DNA from: Neosynechococcus sphagnicola sy1
Lineage (GTDB): Bacteria; Cyanobacteriota; Cyanobacteriia; Neosynechococcales; Neosynechococcaceae
Direction: 5' to 3'
Length of the DNA stretch: 62,633 nt
NCBI RefSeq assembly: GCF_000775285.1
Contig: NZ_JJML01000003.1
Span: 1-62,633 of the forward strand
Shown here: positions 49,596 through 59,137 of the stretch, piece after piece
Layout of the letters: each line of letters opens with the position of its first letter
How positions within the stretch are numbered: the stretch's first letter is position 1
Notes under the pieces: model-generated
Database searches by the model: none
What the model was told of the DNA's origin: nothing
Seen by the model: the letters and a program-made list of their open reading frames with translations, nothing else
Made by a program: the position numbers and the translations under genes

Positions 49596-49631
49596 AAAAA
49601 GCCATAGAACCGTTGAATTCTATGGCTTTTT
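49596..49631. terminator. Bidirectional terminator between vapC and tRNA-Gly
   Basis: Perfect 14-base arms AAAAAGCCATAGAA (49596-49609) and TTCTATGGCTTTTT (49618-49631) surround an 8-base loop. The terminal A/T tracts give a U-run on both strands, so it can end vapBC from the left and the tRNA-Gly transcript from the right. Confidence 0.85.
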
Positions 49632-49638
49632 AGAAATA

Positions 49639-49709
49639 AGCGGGCAGCGGGAATCGAACCCGCATGACTAGCTTGGAAGGCTAGAGTTTTACCACTAAAC
49701 TATGCCCGC
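49639..49709 (-). tRNA. tRNA-Gly (anticodon UCC)
   Basis: Read on the minus strand, the 71-base sequence begins GCGGGCATAGTTTAGTGG and ends TGCCCGC plus T. The 7-base acceptor stem pairs fully, the T-arm has GGGTTCGATTCCC, and the anticodon loop CTTCCAA reads UCC. The CCA end is not encoded. The hairpin terminator begins 8 bases after its 3' end. Confidence 0.96.
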
Positions 49710-49740
49710 AATTATGAACCTTGTCTAGAATATCATATTT

Positions 49741-49798
49741 AAGCCTGCTGATCCTCTAAAACCCTCCTTGAGAACCGCTTCAAAGCATCAACAGGCTT
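49741..49798. terminator. Possible weak terminator after petD
   Basis: AAGCCTGCTGAT (49741-49752) and ATCAACAGGCTT (49787-49798) form a 12-base stem with one mismatch around a 34-base loop, just after the petD stop on the minus strand. The long loop and lack of a U-run make it weak. Confidence 0.3.
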
Positions 49799-49813
49799 GT
49801 GAGATCACTGCGT

Positions 49814-50296
49814 TTAGAACAAGCCCAGGGTCAGAGACTTGTCAATGGGGAAGGTCGCCCCCACACCCAGCCAGATGGTGACCAGGGTACCAAACAAGAA
49901 GATGGTGGTAGCAACCGGGCGGCGGAAGGGGTTTTGGAACTTGTTGACATTCTCAATGAAGGGAATCAGAATCAAGCCCAAGGGCACGGAGCCCATCAGT
50001 ATCACCCCCAGTAATTTATTGGGAACGGTGCGGAGAATCTGGAACACCGGGTAGAGATACCACTCTGGCAAAATTTCCAAGGGGGTTGCAAAGGGGTTAG
50101 CAGCTTCACCCACCATGGCAGGATCAAGCACTGCTAAACCAATACACAGGGCAATTGTCCCCATAATCACCACGGGGAAGATATACAACAAGTCATTGGG
50201 CCAGGCAGGTTCACCATAGTAGTTGTGACCCATGCCTTTGGCTAGCTTGGCACGCAACTCCGGATCGCTGAGATCCGGCTTCTTTTCAGTTGCCAT
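49814..50296 (-). CDS. petD: Cytochrome b6f subunit IV
   Basis: This 160-residue thylakoid protein has exactly the normal length and three hydrophobic helices. It starts [20 protein letters not shown] and contains the Qo-site PEWYLYPVF. It is a core subunit of the cytochrome b6f complex between photosystem II and I. It follows petB by about 114 bases in the usual order. Confidence 0.97.
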   Translation of the reverse strand: MATEKKPDLSDPELRAKLAKGMGHNYYGEPAWPNDLLYIFPVVIMGTIALCIGLAVLDPAMVGEAANPFATPLEILPEWYLYPVFQILRTVPNKLLGVILMGSVPLGLILIPFIENVNKFQNPFRRPVATTIFLFGTLVTIWLGVGATFPIDKSLTLGLF

Positions 50297-50410
50297 TCAG
50301 GATTCTCCTTATCAAAGTTGAAGTTGATTTCACAAGGGGCGGCGGGGGTAGGCAGCAACCATGTTGGCTGTAGAGGGGGGCTAACCCAACATGGCATTAG
50401 CCGCGATCGC

Positions 50411-51078
50411 TTACAAGGGGCCAGAGATGCCCTGCTTGCGGATCATCAGGAAGTGCAGCAGCATGAAGACGGCAATCAGCCAGGGCAGCACAAAGGTATG
50501 GGCGCTGTAGTAGCGGGTGAGGGTTGCCTGACCGACGCTGGAACCGCCCCGGAGCAGGTCGGCGATCAACGTGCCAACCACCGGAATTGCCTCAGGTACC
50601 CCTGAAACAATTTTCACCGCCCAATAGCCCATTTGATCCCAAGGCAGAGAGTAGCCAGTCACCCCAAAGGAAACCGTGATCACGGCCAGAATCACACCTG
50701 TCACCCAGGTCAGCTCACGGGGCTTCTTAAACCCACCAGTGAGATAAACCCGAAACACGTGGAGAATCATCATCAACACCATCATGCTGGCAGACCAGCG
50801 GTGGATGGAACGAATCAGCCAGCCAAAGTTAACTTCTGTCATCAGATACTGAACGGACGAGAACGCCTCCGTTACAGTGGGTCTGTAATAAAATGTCATG
50901 GCAAATCCAGTAGCAAACTGGATGACGAAACATACCAGCGTAATTCCACCCAAGCAATAAAAATATTGACATGGGGAGGAACGTACTTGCTGGAAATGTC
51001 ATCTGCGATCGCCTGGATCTCCAAGCGTTCTTCAAACCATTGGAATGCCTTGGAGTCAGTTACCTGCTTAGTGAACAT
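50411..51078 (-). CDS. petB: Cytochrome b6, one-base gap near start
   Basis: Repaired, this is exactly 222 residues, the conserved length. It binds two b hemes and heme c_n of the b6f complex. The N-terminus [20 protein letters not shown] is in one frame and [20 protein letters not shown] in another; one more A in the plus-strand run 50959-50963 gives [13 protein letters not shown], the invariant sequence, with heme-c_n Cys. The gene is essential, so the lost base is almost certainly an error. It is divergent from ctpA. Confidence 0.96.
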
Positions 51079-51214
51079 GAAGCAAGAGTTCCTAGATAAA
51101 AATGTATTCCAGTAGATGCGGACGTGATGGATAAAAGTAGTGACAAATCCAGACAGGTATTGGGGTATGACAACTCTCTCACGCTTGCTGAGGGACCGAT
51201 CCCTAACCCCCGGA

Positions 51215-51243
51215 TTGACAACTGCTCTCCCTAACTTTTGAAT
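51215..51243 (+). promoter_or_regulatory. Possible ctpA promoter
   Basis: TTGACA (51215-51220) is followed after 17 bases by TTGAAT (51238-51243), close to a sigma-70-type promoter, about 68 bases before the ctpA start. The -10 matches only partly. Confidence 0.35.
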
Positions 51244-51310
51244 GACATCTTAACACACTGTAACTGCCTGTTTTTGAGTCTCCATAAGGGGATCAGCCCA
51301 GTCAAGATAG

Positions 51311-52588
51311 ATGGGTAGCAGCTGCTCAGAGATGACGTTAAAATTCTTGACATGCATAAACGGTTTTTTTTCAATCGGGCTGTCATTTATTCTCGTCTTA
51401 GTTCTAGGACTTTGTGTCAGCATGCCTGCTGCCCATGCCCTGTCGGAGGGGCAGAGACTGTTAAATGAAGCCTGGCGGATTGTGGATCGTGCCTATGTGG
51501 ATGACACGTTTAATCAACACAACTGGTGGCAGGTGCGTCAACAGGCCTTGAAGCAACCCTTGGGGGATCGGGAGGCAGCCTATGCTGCGATTCAGACCAT
51601 GCTGGCGAGTCTGGACGATCCATTTACACGGTTGTTGCGCCCCGATCAGTACCGGAGTTTACAGACTAGTACCTCTGGGGAGCTAACAGGGGTGGGGCTC
51701 CAGATTGCCCTCGACGCTGCCACTGGGGAGCTAGAAGTGATTGCCCCCATTGAAGGTTCCCCTGCTGAACAGGCGGGTATTCAACCCCGCGATCGCATTC
51801 TGGAAATTGATGGCATCCCCACCACCCAGTTAACCCTGGATGAGGCGGCCCAGCGGATGCGCGGCATTGTCGGTAGCGCGGTGAAGCTGACCATCAAACA
51901 TGTCGAGAACCCGCCGACGGAATTGTCCTTGGTGCGGGGACGAATTATCCTCAATCCGGTGGTAGCGGAGCTACGCTCGACGATGCAGGGTTCTCCCATT
52001 GGCTATATTCGGTTGAACCAATTCAATGCCAATGCCACCGCGGAGCTTGCCCATGCCCTGGCGCGTTTTGAAAAACAGGGCGCGGATGCCTACATTCTGG
52101 ATTTACGGAATAATCCGGGGGGGCTCCTCCAGGCTGGGATTGAAGTTGCGCGGCTGTGGTTAGATACGGGAACCATTGTCTACACGGTGAATCGGCAAGG
52201 GATTGAGGGCAGTTTTGCCGCAATGGGATCGGCGCTGACCCATGATCCACTGGTGGTGTTGGTAAACCAAGGAACCGCCAGTGCCAGTGAAATTCTGGCG
52301 GGGGCGCTACAAGACAATGGTCGCGCCCAGTTGGTGGGGGAGACCACCTTTGGCAAGGGCTTAATTCAATCGTTGTTTGAACTCCCGGACGGGGCAGGAT
52401 TAGCCGTTACCGTTGCTAAGTATGAAACCCCGCTGCACCACGATATTCATCGCCTGGGAATTCGCCCCGATCTGCGGGTGCCCTTGGAATCCCTGACTCG
52501 CGAACAGATTGGGACGGATGCCGATTCCCAATATCAAGCGGCGGTGGAGTTGTTAACGAACCCTGCGGTACTCGCCGGTGCAGCGTAG
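51311..52588 (+). CDS. ctpA: Carboxyl-terminal processing protease
   Basis: This 425-residue exported serine protease has a signal peptide (to about residue 44, AHA), a PDZ domain (GVGLQIALD... IQPRDRILEIDGIPT) and a catalytic dyad Ser324 (GTASASEI) and Lys349 (TFGKGLIQS), 25 residues apart as in D1 proteases. It trims the C-terminus of the photosystem II D1 precursor so that the manganese cluster can form. ATG 51332 is an alternative start. It is divergent from petB. Confidence 0.92.
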   Translation: MGSSCSEMTLKFLTCINGFFSIGLSFILVLVLGLCVSMPAAHALSEGQRLLNEAWRIVDRAYVDDTFNQHNWWQVRQQALKQPLGDREAAYAAIQTMLASLDDPFTRLLRPDQYRSLQTSTSGELTGVGLQIALDAATGELEVIAPIEGSPAEQAGIQPRDRILEIDGIPTTQLTLDEAAQRMRGIVGSAVKLTIKHVENPPTELSLVRGRIILNPVVAELRSTMQGSPIGYIRLNQFNANATAELAHALARFEKQGADAYILDLRNNPGGLLQAGIEVARLWLDTGTIVYTVNRQGIEGSFAAMGSALTHDPLVVLVNQGTASASEILAGALQDNGRAQLVGETTFGKGLIQSLFELPDGAGLAVTVAKYETPLHHDIHRLGIRPDLRVPLESLTREQIGTDADSQYQAAVELLTNPAVLAGAA

Positions 52589-53870
52589 CTGGGGTCGAAC
52601 TTACCACGATCCACTCCACGGGGCGATCGCCCTCGAACGCAGCGATCCCATCGAAGCGTTATTGATCCGACTGATTGATACCCCTGCCTTTCAGCGGTTG
52701 CGCCGTATCCGGCAATTGGGGCCTGCCAGCCTCACCTTTCACGGGGCGGAAGGGTCACGGTTTACCCATTCCCTGGGGGTGTTGGCGATCGCCCGTCGTG
52801 CCTTTGATCGTTTGGCCCATCACTATCCCCAACTGGGAGTGCATCGCGCTGTGGTGTTGTGCGCCGCCCTGTTACACGACATTGGTCATGGTCCCTTCAG
52901 CCATACCAGTGAGGAGATCTTTGACGGCCATCATGAAGCCTGGACGAGTCGGATTCTGCAAGAGTCAGAGCCGATTCGCACCCTGTTGACCGACTTTTCC
53001 CCGGAGTTAATTGACCAGATTCAGCAGGTTTACCGCAAACAGTACCCGATTCCCTTAGTTTGGCAGTTGGTTTCCAGTCAATTGGACTGCGATCGCCTGG
53101 ACTATTTGCTGCGGGATAGTTATTTTACGGGAGCTTCCTATGGTCATCTGGATCTAGATCGGATTCTGATGGCGATGAACTATGACCCCGTGACCCAGCA
53201 ATTGGTGGTGGCCCACAAAGGGATGGCTGCGATTGAACATTATTTAGTGGTGCGGTACTTCATGTATGCCCAAGTCTATAGTCACCCGAAAAACCTGGCT
53301 GCATCTTGGGGATTAGACCAGGCTTTTCAGCGGGCACGGGAATTACTCACCCGCCAACAATTGGCCGCCGATGAGACGGTGACGGCTTGGTTAAGTCTCC
53401 CCAGCGACCAGTTGACCTTGGCGCAGTATCTGGCGGCGGATGATGGTGTCCTCACCTACCACCTCCAGCGCTGGCAAAGCAGTTCAGACCGCGTGTTGGC
53501 CGATCTGTGTCGGCGGTTTTTGGATCGGGATCTACTCAAAGCCTTGGATGTCACCCTCCTAGCCCCAGCGGATCGGGACTGGTTGCTGAATCAAGCCTAT
53601 ATTTACCTCGGGCAGGCTGACTTGGTGCCCACCTCCTATGCAGGGCTCCGGGTGGCGAAGAGTCGAGGCTATACCCTCTATCAGCGGGGGATCAAACTCC
53701 AGACAGCCGAAGGTCTTCAGGAAATTAGTACCGTTTCCCCCTTGGTGCAAACCCTGATTCAGCCCTATGAGCGGGTGTGGCTGATCTACCCCCGAGAAAT
53801 TGAAGTTCCCCTCCTGAGCGCCCAGCGTCAACTGCGTCTGTCCCCGCCACCTCCCCCCACTCCAGTGTGA
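52578..53870 (+). CDS. HD-domain phosphohydrolase
   Basis: This 430-residue protein has the HD motifs RFTHSLGVLAIARRAF, LLHDIGHGPFSHTSEE, and the later DCDRLDYLLRDSYFTG. It is related to dNTP triphosphohydrolases and SAMHD1-like enzymes, but its substrate is not shown. It starts at GTG 52578, overlapping the ctpA end by 11 bases, so translation is probably coupled. The N-terminus RTYHDPLHGAIAL is typical of the family. Confidence 0.87.
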   Translation: MQRSWGRTYHDPLHGAIALERSDPIEALLIRLIDTPAFQRLRRIRQLGPASLTFHGAEGSRFTHSLGVLAIARRAFDRLAHHYPQLGVHRAVVLCAALLHDIGHGPFSHTSEEIFDGHHEAWTSRILQESEPIRTLLTDFSPELIDQIQQVYRKQYPIPLVWQLVSSQLDCDRLDYLLRDSYFTGASYGHLDLDRILMAMNYDPVTQQLVVAHKGMAAIEHYLVVRYFMYAQVYSHPKNLAASWGLDQAFQRARELLTRQQLAADETVTAWLSLPSDQLTLAQYLAADDGVLTYHLQRWQSSSDRVLADLCRRFLDRDLLKALDVTLLAPADRDWLLNQAYIYLGQADLVPTSYAGLRVAKSRGYTLYQRGIKLQTAEGLQEISTVSPLVQTLIQPYERVWLIYPREIEVPLLSAQRQLRLSPPPPPTPV

Positions 53871-54023
53871 CACCGGGCATCGGTAACCTGCGATCGCACC
53901 TGGATGGAACGGCGGGTAAGGACTTTGCAGTTCCCCCTTGCAAACTGTTCCCCTCAGTCACACACTGGACTTGGAAGGGATAGATATCACATCTGTTCAG
54001 ACTGGGAGTTGAGAGGTTTTTTT

Positions 54024-55313
54024 GTGAAAAGAGTATTAGCCATCATTCTCGGAGGTGGCGCAGGCACCCGCCTCTATCCACTAACCAAACTGAGAGCCAA
54101 GCCTGCGGTGCCCCTGGCAGGGAAGTATCGTCTGATCGATATTCCAGTGAGTAATTGCATTAACTCGGAAATTTTTAAGATTTATGTCTTAACTCAGTTC
54201 AACTCGGCCTCTCTCAATCGTCATATTGCCCGTACCTATAGTTTCCCTGGCTTTTCCGAAGGCTTTGTGGAAATCCTGGCTGCCCAACAAACGCCGGAAA
54301 ACCCGAATTGGTTTCAAGGGACGGCGGATGCAGTACGTCAGTATCTCTGGATCCTAGAGGAATGGGATGTGGATGAATACCTGATACTCTCCGGTGACCA
54401 CCTCTATCGCATGGATTACCGCCAGTTTGTCCAGCGTCACCGGGAAACCCAGGCTGATATTACCCTCTCCGTGGTGCCCATGGATGAGCGTCGGGCTTCT
54501 GAATTTGGGTTAATGCAGATTGACAGTGCCGGACGGGTGGTAAGCTTCAGCGAAAAGCCCAAAGGGGATGCCCTCAACCAGATGCGTGTTGATACTACCG
54601 TCTTGGGTCTGACGGCTGCAGAAGCCCAGGCAATGCCCTTTATTGCCTCTATGGGGATCTATGTGTTCCGCAAAGAGGTGTTAATCCGGTTGTTGAAGGA
54701 GGCGACGGATCGCACGGACTTTGGCAAGGAAATCATCCCGGCCTCGGCTCCTAACTTTAATGTCCAAGCCTACCTGTTCAATGATTATTGGGAGGATATT
54801 GGAACCATTGAAGCCTTTTATAAGGCCAACCTCGCCCTGACACGGCAGCCGCAGCCGCCGTTTAGTTTCTACGATGAGGAAGCTCCCATCTACACCCGCC
54901 AACGCTTTCTGCCCCCGAGCAAGCTGTTAGATTGTCGGGTCACTGAATCGATGATTGGGGAGGGCTGTATTCTCAAAGAATGTCGAATCGAGCACTCTGT
55001 CCTCGGGGTGCGATCGCGCATTGAATCAGGTTGTGTGATCGACAACTCCTTGATTATGGGGGCGGACTATTATCAACCCTTTGCCGAGCGACGCACGGGC
55101 ATGGCCAATGGTACGGTTCCCCTTGGAATTGGCTCTGACACCGTCATTCGTCGTGCCATTGTTGACAAAAACGCTTGTATTGGACGCAATGTCCAGATCA
55201 TCAATAAGGATCAGGTTGAGGAAGCAGAGCGGGAAAACCTGGGATTCTATATTCGGAGTGGCATTGTGGTGGTGCTGAAGAATGCCGTCATTCCCGATGG
55301 CTTTGTGATTTAG
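54024..55313 (+). CDS. glgC: Glucose-1-phosphate adenylyltransferase
   Basis: This enzyme makes ADP-glucose for glycogen. It starts at GTG 54024, giving 429 residues, the cyanobacterial length; an open frame to 53904 is only upstream read-through. Motifs are [20 protein letters not shown], the catalytic Asp region [10 protein letters not shown] and FSEKPKG. The C-terminal left-handed helix domain is complete. It is regulated by 3-phosphoglycerate and phosphate in this family. Confidence 0.96.
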   Translation: MKRVLAIILGGGAGTRLYPLTKLRAKPAVPLAGKYRLIDIPVSNCINSEIFKIYVLTQFNSASLNRHIARTYSFPGFSEGFVEILAAQQTPENPNWFQGTADAVRQYLWILEEWDVDEYLILSGDHLYRMDYRQFVQRHRETQADITLSVVPMDERRASEFGLMQIDSAGRVVSFSEKPKGDALNQMRVDTTVLGLTAAEAQAMPFIASMGIYVFRKEVLIRLLKEATDRTDFGKEIIPASAPNFNVQAYLFNDYWEDIGTIEAFYKANLALTRQPQPPFSFYDEEAPIYTRQRFLPPSKLLDCRVTESMIGEGCILKECRIEHSVLGVRSRIESGCVIDNSLIMGADYYQPFAERRTGMANGTVPLGIGSDTVIRRAIVDKNACIGRNVQIINKDQVEEAERENLGFYIRSGIVVVLKNAVIPDGFVI

Positions 55314-55363
55314 ATAGGAGCAGCGTAAGGCAGGAAACTTGAGATCGGGCAGGAGGATAGGAA

Positions 55364-55406
55364 AAGGCATCCCGAAGACAACGATTTCCTGTCTGCTGGA
55401 TGCCTT
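55364..55406. terminator. Bidirectional hairpin between glgC and cheW
   Basis: AAGGCATCC (55364-55372) pairs with GGATGCCTT (55398-55406), and an inner stem AGACA/TGTCT closes a 9-base loop. It lies between convergent genes. The U-run is short on both sides. Confidence 0.55.
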
Positions 55407-55450
55407 CTGAACCGTTCTCCCTGGAAAGTCCTTGCTAGCCTGAAAGACAA

Positions 55451-55984
55451 CTAGCGAGTGAGTGCCGTGATTTGCTGAGGCTGAGACAACTGGTCAGGAT
55501 CGAGCAAGAAAACAGGGGGTTGATTCGCTGCCTGAATCATCAAGGAACTGACACACTGGATATTGGCCTGGGAGAGGTAAGTGGTAGATAAGGGCATCAC
55601 CGCCGCGATCGCCACCCGCCGTAACGTTGGTTGAGAATCAATGGGCAACCCAACCACTCCCCCCTGAGAGTTTTGCACAATTAACAGATAACGCTGGGGG
55701 GCAGCCGCTGCTCCCGCAGTGGTGGGTAAACTAGCAAGTCCCTGGTTGCTAAAGATGCGGTGTCCCACATCCACGACGACGAGTTCTTGGTCCTGGTAAA
55801 TGGTGAGGCTGACCCCAGTCCCCTGAGGGTCACCGTAAACTTGACCGAGGGGGACTACTTTCTGAACCACCTGAATCGCGAGGGCAAACCATTCTTGTCC
55901 GAGACGAAAGACGACGAACTGCTCCGTCGCTTCCGCCCGATGTTTTTGCAGGCGTTGAAATCGCAGGGGAGAGAGGGCTGACAT
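55451..55984 (-). CDS. CheW-like coupling protein
   Basis: This 177-residue protein has one CheW domain: EQFVVFRLGQEWFALAIQVV, LVVVDVGHRIF, RYLLIVQNSQGGVVGLPIDS. It links chemoreceptors to CheA. It starts 15 bases after the CheA stop and is the last gene of the operon in this window. Confidence 0.88.
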   Translation of the reverse strand: MSALSPLRFQRLQKHRAEATEQFVVFRLGQEWFALAIQVVQKVVPLGQVYGDPQGTGVSLTIYQDQELVVVDVGHRIFSNQGLASLPTTAGAAAAPQRYLLIVQNSQGGVVGLPIDSQPTLRRVAIAAVMPLSTTYLSQANIQCVSSLMIQAANQPPVFLLDPDQLSQPQQITALTR

Positions 55985-55999
55985 AGGAGAAGGGGCGCA

Positions 56000-58900
56000 C
56001 TAAAGGGCATGGGACTGGGAAGCTGAGATCAGGTTTTGTAAACTTTGCAACAGTTCTGCTTCTTTGTATGGCTTGGTGAAGTAGGCAGCAGCCCCTAAAC
56101 TCATTGCCAGTTGTCGATGTTTATCACCACTCCGGGAGGTGAGCATGGCGATCGGTAGCCATCGATGGGCAGGGTCTGCTTTAATCCGTGCCAAGAAACC
56201 ATAGCCATCAAGGCGGGGCATTTCAATGTCACAGATCACAGCCTGCACTTGAAGGTCACCTCCGAGCAACTTTTCAACCGCATCTTGCCCATCCTTGGCC
56301 TGTTCTACCTGATAGCCAGCTTTTTCTAAGGTCAAGGCTAAAAAGCGGCGCACATTCACCGAGTCATCCACAATTAAAATACGGTTGGTGGCAATGGGAC
56401 GCTGCTGGCCATCGGTGGCACTATTGTCGGCATTCAATTGGGGTATGCTCGACGGGGACAAGGTTCCCATTGGAGTGGCTCCTCCCTTGCTGGTACCATC
56501 GCCACCTTGATCATGAATCCAATCCAACAATTTACCAGCATCGACCAAGGGCACAATTTGACCGTCTCCTAAAATGGTGCAGCCAATAAAACCAGGAGAC
56601 ATGGGGATGGTTCCCTCCACTTGGCGGATGGCGACCTCCTGTTCTCCCCAACAGCGATCGACCTGAAACCCGACCAACTGATTCCCCTGGGCAATGGTTA
56701 ATACCGTGGGTAGGTTGATCACAGGGGCTGATTCTGGATCCATGGACTGACGAGGGCAGTGGAACTTCAGCCACTGACCAAGATAGATCAGGGGGAGCAG
56801 ATACCCATCCCGTTCCAGAATCGGTTGGCCCGTGGTGACAAGTACCTGATCAGCTTTCAGTAAGAACATTTCTTCAATGATGTCCGTGGGAAAGGCCAAT
56901 CGCATCCCATTGCTTTCCACCAACAGCACCCGCAAAACGGATAGTGTGAAGGGAACACTGAGGATGAAGGTTGTTCCCACGCCGGGCTTGGTATTGACCT
57001 GAATTTCCCCCCGCACTTTTCTGAGATTGGTTCGCACCACATCTAAGCCGACCCCACGCCCTGAAACGGGGGGTGACCTGCTCGGCGGTGCTAAATCCGG
57101 GTTCAAAAATTAAGTCGAGGATGTCCTGATCACTAGCAGCTTCCAGGACATCCGGGGTATAGCCAAACTGTAATGCTCGGGCTCGCAGTTTCTCCAGGTT
57201 GATGCCCCCACCGTCATCGCTGAGGGTAATCAGGGTTTGGTTCCCCCGATAGGTGGCGCGAATTTCAATGAAGCCGACCTCTGATTTGCCCTGACTGCGA
57301 CGGATGGCTGCATCTTCAATGCCGTGATCAAAGGCATTGCGCAGCAAGTGCATCAGCGGGTCACCCAGCGCTTCTAAGATGGTGCGATCAATTAGGGTGG
57401 CCGCCCCGTGGATTTTAAGTTCGACGGACTTACCGTACTGCAAACACAGATCTCTCAAGGCTCTGGGGAAACGCCCTACCAGGTCAGATAGGGGACGCAT
57501 GCGGGCTTGGGTCAGGCTGGTTTGTAGTTGTTTGGCAGTGCGGTTGAGGTCACTGGCCGTTTGGTCAGTGTCTTTGAGGCTGATATCAATGTCGCTCGTG
57601 ACCTCCTGTACCTGAACAATGGTTTCCATCACTTCCTGGGAGACTAGGTGCAGGTCACTGTAGCGATCCAGTTCCAACAGGTCGAAGTCAGCTGTATCAC
57701 TGCTTGAGGTCGAAAACAGGGTACTGCCTCGGGCTGCGGTTACGGGTAGTCGGTGGGATGCTCTTTCCGTAACACTGCGAGTAGCGGGTCGGATGGACAC
57801 TGCTTTCAGGTCATAGGCCGTTCTTAAGCGAATGTTCGACTGCTCAAGGGTACTGACTCGCTGACTCAGCATCCCAATTAAATTCCGCAGTCGCCCCAGA
57901 TGTAAGTTCAGGGCATTGCGCTCGATGGTTAACTCTCCAAACAGATCATTGAGTTCATCCAGCCGCCGAACCGGGATGCGAACGGTGTTGTCTTCTGGCA
58001 CCATGGCCGCCGCAGTTGCGTCTGCGGCAGGATGATTTCTAACGGAGGTCTGCACCTCGGAAGGTTGAAACAGGGAGGTGAGTGGCGGTGGGGGAATGGC
58101 CGGCGGCCGATCTTGCGCCGGAGGAACGCCTATGCCCATGAACATCTCGGCTTCAGGTTCGGCAATGTCGGAGATGGCAGCAATCGGTGCGGTTGAAAAT
58201 TCCATGGGGTCAGCAGCAGCATTCCACTGGGATTCCATCTCTAAGGCAAAATCTGGCAGGTCTGCTGCTCCCAGGACATCCAACAACATCGATTCATCTA
58301 GGGACGGCTCTAACAGGCTATCCAGATTGAACAAATTCGTCGGGAAAGGGGTTAATTCTGCGGGAGTCTGGGGACTGTCCAGTTGAGTCGGCAGGACATC
58401 CCGTTGTCCCGCAATCACCAGTGCCTGAGCCCGCCGCCAGGTTTGCAAGGCCAGGGGAGCAATCTGACCCACTTGATCGGGGGGATGGGTGGTGAGTTCC
58501 TGGGCGATCGCCTGACATAGGTCTGTGAACGCATGCAGTTGCAGCATCTCTCCTAGGCCACTGAGCTCTTGGGCGATGATGGTCAATTCCTCATGCAAAC
58601 AGGGCTGTTCGGGATGGTCAATTACCGATGCTAACCGTTGCAAACAACCCTCCACCTCTGATTCAAAGAGCAGGGCTACCATATCCTGACCGTCTTCCGA
58701 GGGCAGGAGGGTTTCCTCGGGGGGCACCTCCCCCAATTGTAGGTGCACTTGCTCAAACAGGGGATAGACGTAGGTTTCTAGCCACTCGGAGTCAACGTCC
58801 TGACCCTGGGCATTGCGGCTAATCACCTGTCCCAGGCAGTCCCCACCCCGCAACAGCAGGTGCTCTAAGGATTCGTCAACCTCTGGCCGCCGGATTTTCA

Positions 58901-59129
58901 GGATCTTGAAAAAGTCCTCTAAGCGATGGGCCAGGTCACTCAGGGTGAGAAACCCCATCATCGCTGCCCCGCCTTTGATCGAGTGGGATGCCCGTAGCAT
59001 CCCATCCACTTTTTGCGGCACCACACCACTGGCTGCGAGACCCAACAGTGCCGTTTCAATGGTGTTCACGTATTCTTGCGCTTCTTCCAGAAACTGGAGC
59101 CGGATGATCAATTCCTTATCTTGGGACAT
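56000..59129 (-). CDS. Hybrid CheA histidine kinase with receiver, one-base frameshift
   Basis: Repaired, this is 1042 residues: an Hpt domain (His49 in ASHSIKGGAAMMGF), a long linker, the CheA dimerisation and HATPase domains (NAFDHGIEDAA, LSDDGGGIN, GRGVGLDVVRTN), a CheW-like domain and a C-terminal receiver (ILIVDDSVNVRRFL, AVICDIEMPRLDGY). Receiver-fused CheA is the normal cyanobacterial form in pili-based motility and phototaxis systems. An extra G in the plus-strand run 57068-57073 breaks the frame after AEQVTP. It lies 8 bases after the MCP stop. Confidence 0.9.
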
Positions 59130-59137
59130 ACCGTTCT

